Assembly (NCBI GenBank): GCA_041595375.1 | Contig: JBFHKL010000135.1 | Location: 1-10,814, forward strand | Length of the DNA: 10,814 nucleotides | Direction of reading: 5' to 3' | DNA from: Saccharicrinis sp041595375 | GTDB lineage: Bacteria; Bacteroidota; Bacteroidia; Bacteroidales; Marinilabiliaceae | Part shown: in pieces, positions 7,168 to 10,814 of the stretch | How the letters are laid out: every line of letters begins with the position of its first letter | Numbering within the stretch: the first letter of the stretch is position 1 | Notes under the pieces: generated by a model | What the model saw: only the letters and a program-made list of their open reading frames with translations | Database searches by the model: none | Told to the model about the DNA's origin: nothing | Translations under genes and position numbers: made by a program

Positions 7168-8313
7168 TTGAGTAGGTTAAAGGAGTTGTTGGTGCCAGTG
7201 TTGTTTTTGTTGGTTGTTCAGGTGGCGAACGGCCAGTATTATGCGGTTTCAGAAGCAGAAGAGGTGGTGCATAAATCATTATCTGTTAAATTTCACAGAG
7301 GAATTGTATTACCGTTTCATGATGATATGATTTATATGTTAAAGGATTTTAGTAACGGTGTAGAATTAAATTATGGTTCACGTAATTTTTCTAAAAATTC
7401 TTGGCAAGCCAACTTCAATTACCCAGAGATAGGTTTAGGTTTATATTATGGAACGCTGGGAAATGACGAAATATATGGCTCTGGGATAGCTCTGTTTCCT
7501 TATATAAATCAATATATTTATCGTTCTACCAGGTTTTCTGCCGAATATAAATCTTCGTTAGGTTTAGCTTATGTTACTAAGATTTATGATTATAAAACCA
7601 ATCCTTATAATTCGTGTATTAGTTCTCACGTAAATGCATATATAGGATTTGGACTGCTGTTAGATTATAGAATCACTGATCGTATTGTTTTTAACGCAAC
7701 AGCTTCACTAACGCATTTCTCTAATGGAGCAGTTAAAAAACCAAATTATGGGATCAATATTTTAAGCACTACTATAGGTGCTAAATATATGTTTAACGAG
7801 AAGCCAACGCCGGTCATAGATAAAATAAAGGTTTCGAAAAGCAAGGAACAGGAAATTTTAGTAGTTGTCAGTTGTGGTCAGAGTCAGCACTTTAATAATA
7901 CCTCTAAATATTATAACGTGAATTTAAATGTAAATTACCTGTGGCATCTTAATTCAAAGAAAGCAATTGGGATTGGGTTTGATGAGATTTACTCAAAATC
8001 AATCCCATATATCTGGGCCAATTTTGAAGAAGAGTCTTATAGTAGTTTTTCAAATTCTGATTATTTTGTAAGTAGTGTTTTCGCCTCGTATAATATTTTT
8101 CTGGGTAAAGCTACTGCCTATATACATCTCGGGGCATATGTTTTTTCTAATATACAACCGGTTCAACCGGTTTATCCGCGTATTGGAGTTAGGTATCGTA
8201 TTACGGATAACTTAGTATCAAGTTTGGGTGTCAAGGCTAGTTTTTGTGCTTCAGAGTTTCTTGAGTTTGGCGTAGGATATCGATTTAATGTAAACCGTAA
8301 CAATCATGAATAA
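7168..8313 (+). CDS. PagL/acyloxyacyl-hydrolase-like outer-membrane barrel (putative lipid A deacylase)
   Basis: This 381-residue predicted outer-membrane beta-barrel probably hydrolyses an ester-linked acyl chain of lipid A. The N-terminal half matches the Bacteroidota acyloxyacyl-hydrolase pattern: HRGIVLPFH (near 43), YPEIGLGLYYGTLGN, ALFPYINQ, SSHVNAYIGFG, then LTHFSNGAVKKPNYGIN. In that last block His183 and Ser185 sit in the H-x-S-N motif of PagL. PagL's catalytic Glu lies 14 residues after its His; the residue here is Asn197, though loop lengths may differ. Residues 220-381 add more strands and end in GVGYRFN, an aromatic-rich barrel end. The start is unusual: no ATG precedes residue 54, a TAG blocks the frame at 7162-7164, and TTG 7168 gives a plausible signal peptide (MSRLKELL, hydrophobic to 19, cut near NG/Q). 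GTG 7192 also has AAAGGAG upstream but would cut the signal peptide too short. It overlaps the next gene by 8 nt. Confidence 0.82.
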   Translation: MSRLKELLVPVLFLLVVQVANGQYYAVSEAEEVVHKSLSVKFHRGIVLPFHDDMIYMLKDFSNGVELNYGSRNFSKNSWQANFNYPEIGLGLYYGTLGNDEIYGSGIALFPYINQYIYRSTRFSAEYKSSLGLAYVTKIYDYKTNPYNSCISSHVNAYIGFGLLLDYRITDRIVFNATASLTHFSNGAVKKPNYGINILSTTIGAKYMFNEKPTPVIDKIKVSKSKEQEILVVVSCGQSQHFNNTSKYYNVNLNVNYLWHLNSKKAIGIGFDEIYSKSIPYIWANFEEESYSSFSNSDYFVSSVFASYNIFLGKATAYIHLGAYVFSNIQPVQPVYPRIGVRYRITDNLVSSLGVKASFCASEFLEFGVGYRFNVNRNNHE

Positions 8314-9055
8314 GTATTACATTGTATTTTTTGTTTTATTATCGATACTCAATAGTTCGTGCAATTATCTCGAATTGTTATCCTCAGATGGAGATATTAT
8401 TCAACAACAGGAAGAAGTAGGTGTTGTAAATTCAATTACAATAGAGGCCTCTTGTCATGTGATATTTACAGATACATTAAATGATGAAATATATATTAGT
8501 GGTTACGATTATTTGGTTGATGGATTAATAATAGATTATGACAATGAAAATTTGACTATTGACCATGAAGATTATGATGTGGTACAACAGGATCAGTTAA
8601 TAGAGATTTATGTGCCAGGAAATAATGTAAATATGATTACTGTTAATGCGAATGCAAAAGTAGAAAGTTCTGATAGAATTAAATTAGGAGATCTGAAATT
8701 GGTAATGAGCGGACAGTCTAAATATCCTGAAATAGATTTGAGCGTCGACTGTAGTAATTTATATGTATTTAGTTATTATAACGTAGGAACTTATACTTTT
8801 GAAGGTGTAGCTGATTATGTAAAGTTTTATATAGATGGAAATATAGCAATAGATGCTAAAGGTTTAGAATGCAATGACATTGATTTAGTCCATAAATCAA
8901 TCAATGATTGTTATTTAAATCCAAGTAAAACACTTGATGTAAGTTGTTATTCTTCTGGAGATACTTATTATTATGATGGTCCTGAGACTACTTTTACGCG
9001 TTACGAGTCTATAGATCTGTCGTGTACAGGAGAACTGATAAAACTAGATGAGTAA
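8306..9055 (+). CDS. Head-GIN domain (DUF2807) lipoprotein
   Basis: This 249-residue predicted lipoprotein has a type II signal peptide with lipobox NSSC (Cys19) after the hydrophobic segment IVFFVLLSIL. Residues about 39-245 fit the head-GIN/DUF2807 fold, a repetitive beta-helix: NSITIEASCHVIFTD, then DGLIIDYDNENLTID, IEIYVPGNNVNMITVNANAKV, DLKLVMSGQ and similar strands. The family is described as putative adhesin or autotransporter-head-like; its role is unproven. The mature part has six cysteines (50, 149, 189, 202, 214, 240), an even number that would allow disulfides. There is no obvious acidic surface-export signal just after Cys19 (NYLELLSSDGD), so it may face the periplasm. ATG 8306 lies within the last codons of the barrel gene (8-nt overlap ATGAATAA), which implies co-transcription and translational coupling and a possible shared envelope role. 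Confidence 0.82.
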   Translation: MNKYYIVFFVLLSILNSSCNYLELLSSDGDIIQQQEEVGVVNSITIEASCHVIFTDTLNDEIYISGYDYLVDGLIIDYDNENLTIDHEDYDVVQQDQLIEIYVPGNNVNMITVNANAKVESSDRIKLGDLKLVMSGQSKYPEIDLSVDCSNLYVFSYYNVGTYTFEGVADYVKFYIDGNIAIDAKGLECNDIDLVHKSINDCYLNPSKTLDVSCYSSGDTYYYDGPETTFTRYESIDLSCTGELIKLDE

Positions 9056-9195
9056 CTGAAATTTTTAATTCAATCAAATCAGAATTTATTTTTTTCTTAA
9101 AAACGTTATTTATATTATCTAAGCAGTCAATTTTAAAAATAGTCTTTCAGGTAGGGATAAGGTTTTTAATTTTAGAAAAAAATAATTTGACTGCT
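9056..9195. promoter_or_regulatory. Leader of the GH97 gene with long-range inverted repeat ending at the start codon
   Basis: AGCAGTCAA (9122-9130) and its exact reverse complement TTGACTGCT (9187-9195) are separated by 56 nt. The right arm ends on the base before ATG 9196. If both arms are in the transcript they would form a stem covering the ribosome-binding region and could restrict translation. I see no clear Shine-Dalgarno and no good promoter match. The T-rich stretch near 9090 follows only a poor hairpin, so a terminator for the upstream operon is not convincing. Confidence 0.45.
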
Positions 9196-10814
9196 ATGAA
9201 AATTCTTGTTGCTACATTATTAGGTGTAGTTCTGCTACAGGCATGTACTCAGCCTAAACCAGCTGAAATAATTGTAACATCTCCAAATCAGTTTTATCAA
9301 TTGGCCTTTCTCCTGGAGGATAATAAACCATTTTATCAGATAAAGGCAGGAGATAGAGATATTATAAAGGCCTCAGCATTGGGTTTTGAGTTAAAAAGTG
9401 TGAAAGCATTACTGGATCATTTTAAAATTTTAAAAGTTAAACAAGAATCGCATGATGAGACCTGGGAGCAGGTATGGGGAGAGCAAAAGGAAGTACGGGA
9501 TCATTATAATTCGGCTAAGATCTTTTTACAGGAATCCATTGCTCCGTATCGTAAGCTTAACTTGATTTTTAAAGTGTATGATGAGGGTGTAGGTTTTAGG
9601 TATGAGATTCCTAAACAAGAGGGGCTAGATAGTCTGCTTATTACCAATGAATTAACCGAATTTAACCTTGCTGAGAATTATAGTACCTGGTTTATTCCTG
9701 CAAACTTCGAATCATATGAGATGCTTTATCATAATAAACCTTTATCCCAAGTGGCATCAGCTAATACGCCAGTCACCTTTGAGTCAGCGGATCAAACAAT
9801 TTTTTTAAGTATTCATGAGGCTAACCTGACTGATTATGCCGGGATGACGCTTATCAAAAAGGAAGGTGAGGAATTGTCGATGATTGCTAATTTGGTGCCC
9901 TGGCCCGATGGTGTTAAAGTTAAAGCCAAAACACCCATGCAATCACCCTGGCGAACTATTCAAATAGCTTCCTCAGCAGGTGGATTAATAGAATCATCGC
10001 TTATTTTAAATTTAAATGAACCCAATAAACTAACCGATGTATCCTGGATTCATCCATTGAAATATGTAGGTGTTTGGTGGGGAATGCACCTGGGAACTAA
10101 TACCTGGACAGAGGGTCCAAGACATGGAGCCACAACAAAGGAAATGTTTAAATACATCGACTTTGCAGCTGAAAATAATATAAATGCCGTGCTGGCCGAA
10201 GGCTGGAATTCCGGATGGGAAAACTGGGGGCAACCCAAAGCCTTTGATTTTGTAACTGCATGCAGCGATTTTGATTTGGAGGATATTGTGGCATATGCCG
10301 CCAAAAAAAACATTGCCATCATAGATCATCATGAAACAGGAGGAGATGCTCCATACTATGAACAACAAATGGATACGGCGTTCCAAAGATATAGTGTGCT
10401 GGGTATGCATCATTTAAAAACAGGCTATGCCGGGCCCATTCAGCCTAAGGGGCAGTTTCATCATGGGCAGTATATGGTAAATCATTATCGTAAGGTAGTA
10501 GAAAAAGCAGCTGAATATAAATTGACCGTTAATGCTCATGAGCCTATCAAACCAACAGGTATCAGAAGAACTTACCCTAATATGATGACCAGAGAAGGTG
10601 CAAGAGGGATGGAATGGAACGGATGGAGCGATGGCAATCCTCCGGAACATCATGTTGTTTTGCCATTTACCCGTATTTTGGCCGGCCCGATCGATTATAC
10701 GCCCGGAGTATTTGATTTGTTATATCATAAGGCTGGTAAACGAGTAACGAGGAACGACCAGGATAAGGGGACCAGCCGTATCAATACTACTTTGGCTAAG
10801 CAGTTGGCTCTGTA
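9196..10814 (+). CDS. GH97 glycoside hydrolase lipoprotein (SusB-like, inverting type), 3' end outside window
   Basis: The frame is open from ATG 9196 to the window edge (539 codons plus two bases), so the gene is truncated only by the window. It encodes a lipoprotein (hydrophobic segment then LLQAC, Cys17) of glycoside hydrolase family 97. Residues about 25-270 form the N-terminal beta domain, followed by a (beta/alpha)8 barrel with WWGMHLG, AEGWNSGWENWG, DHHETGG, NAHEPIKPTG and TREGARGMEWNGW. From recalled SusB numbering, bases Glu439 and Glu508, Ca ligand Glu526 and acid Glu532 map to Glu380, Glu449, Glu467 and Glu473. The 69- and 24-residue spacings between catalytic glutamates are identical. 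That predicts an inverting alpha-glucosidase; retaining GH97 alpha-galactosidases lack those bases. About 100-200 residues, the C-terminal beta-sandwich, should lie beyond the window. No SusC/SusD gene is visible nearby. Confidence 0.93.
   Translation, partial: MKILVATLLGVVLLQACTQPKPAEIIVTSPNQFYQLAFLLEDNKPFYQIKAGDRDIIKASALGFELKSVKALLDHFKILKVKQESHDETWEQVWGEQKEVRDHYNSAKIFLQESIAPYRKLNLIFKVYDEGVGFRYEIPKQEGLDSLLITNELTEFNLAENYSTWFIPANFESYEMLYHNKPLSQVASANTPVTFESADQTIFLSIHEANLTDYAGMTLIKKEGEELSMIANLVPWPDGVKVKAKTPMQSPWRTIQIASSAGGLIESSLILNLNEPNKLTDVSWIHPLKYVGVWWGMHLGTNTWTEGPRHGATTKEMFKYIDFAAENNINAVLAEGWNSGWENWGQPKAFDFVTACSDFDLEDIVAYAAKKNIAIIDHHETGGDAPYYEQQMDTAFQRYSVLGMHHLKTGYAGPIQPKGQFHHGQYMVNHYRKVVEKAAEYKLTVNAHEPIKPTGIRRTYPNMMTREGARGMEWNGWSDGNPPEHHVVLPFTRILAGPIDYTPGVFDLLYHKAGKRVTRNDQDKGTSRINTTLAKQLAL

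Noticed and set aside
9059..9100. Possible terminator after the head-GIN lipoprotein gene
   Set aside because: The T-run near 9090 follows only a short AT-only hairpin (AATTC/GAATT); pairing is too weak to call.
10030..10653. Minus-strand open frames opposite the GH97 gene (10030-10413, 10050-10322, 10414-10653)
   Set aside because: They are antisense to strongly conserved GH97 catalytic blocks, resemble no family, and two overlap each other in different frames.

Overview
The window looks like chromosomal DNA from a member of the Bacteroidota. The grounds are low GC, AT-rich intergenic DNA, few Shine-Dalgarno sites, signal peptides ending before Gln or Asn, and families typical of the phylum: a TPR/PD40/OmpA protein, a head-GIN lipoprotein, a PagL-like acyloxyacyl hydrolase and a GH97 glycosidase. 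A marine or anaerobic Bacteroidales/Marinilabiliales-type organism is a guess only. I see no insertion sequence, phage gene, tRNA, rRNA or CRISPR array.

Layout. (1) 45-2315 (+): an outer-membrane-associated OmpA-family protein with TPR, five PD40 blades, two carboxypeptidase-regulatory-like modules and an OmpA C-terminal domain, the arrangement of the type IX secretion/gliding-associated PorE group. It converges on (2) a kinase-pyrophosphorylase of the DUF299 family (2464-3315, -), which reversibly regulates pyruvate phosphate dikinase or PEP synthase. One strong, apparently bidirectional terminator lies between them. (3) 3701-4024 (+): a small exported PepSY-like protein. It is flanked by long non-coding stretches holding two perfect inverted repeats and a compound hairpin. 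(4) 4636-6627 (+): a secreted S9-family serine peptidase with an intact Ser-Asp-His triad and a strong terminator. (5) 7168-9055 (+): a two-gene unit, overlapping by 8 nt, of a PagL/acyloxyacyl-hydrolase-like outer-membrane barrel (TTG start) and a head-GIN (DUF2807) lipoprotein. (6) 9196 to the window end (+): an unfinished GH97 glycoside hydrolase lipoprotein whose three catalytic glutamates have the same spacing as those of SusB.

Five of the six proteins expected outside the cytoplasm have clear type I or lipoprotein signals and the sixth (the barrel) has a plausible one, so the region is mostly envelope biology: surface secretion and peptidoglycan anchoring, peptide degradation, lipid A remodelling and alpha-glucan hydrolysis. 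The one cytoplasmic protein controls the pyruvate/PEP branch point. The genes look like independent housekeeping or accessory units rather than one system. The most unusual parts are the barrel/head-GIN pair with its odd translation start, and the hairpins in the intergenic DNA.
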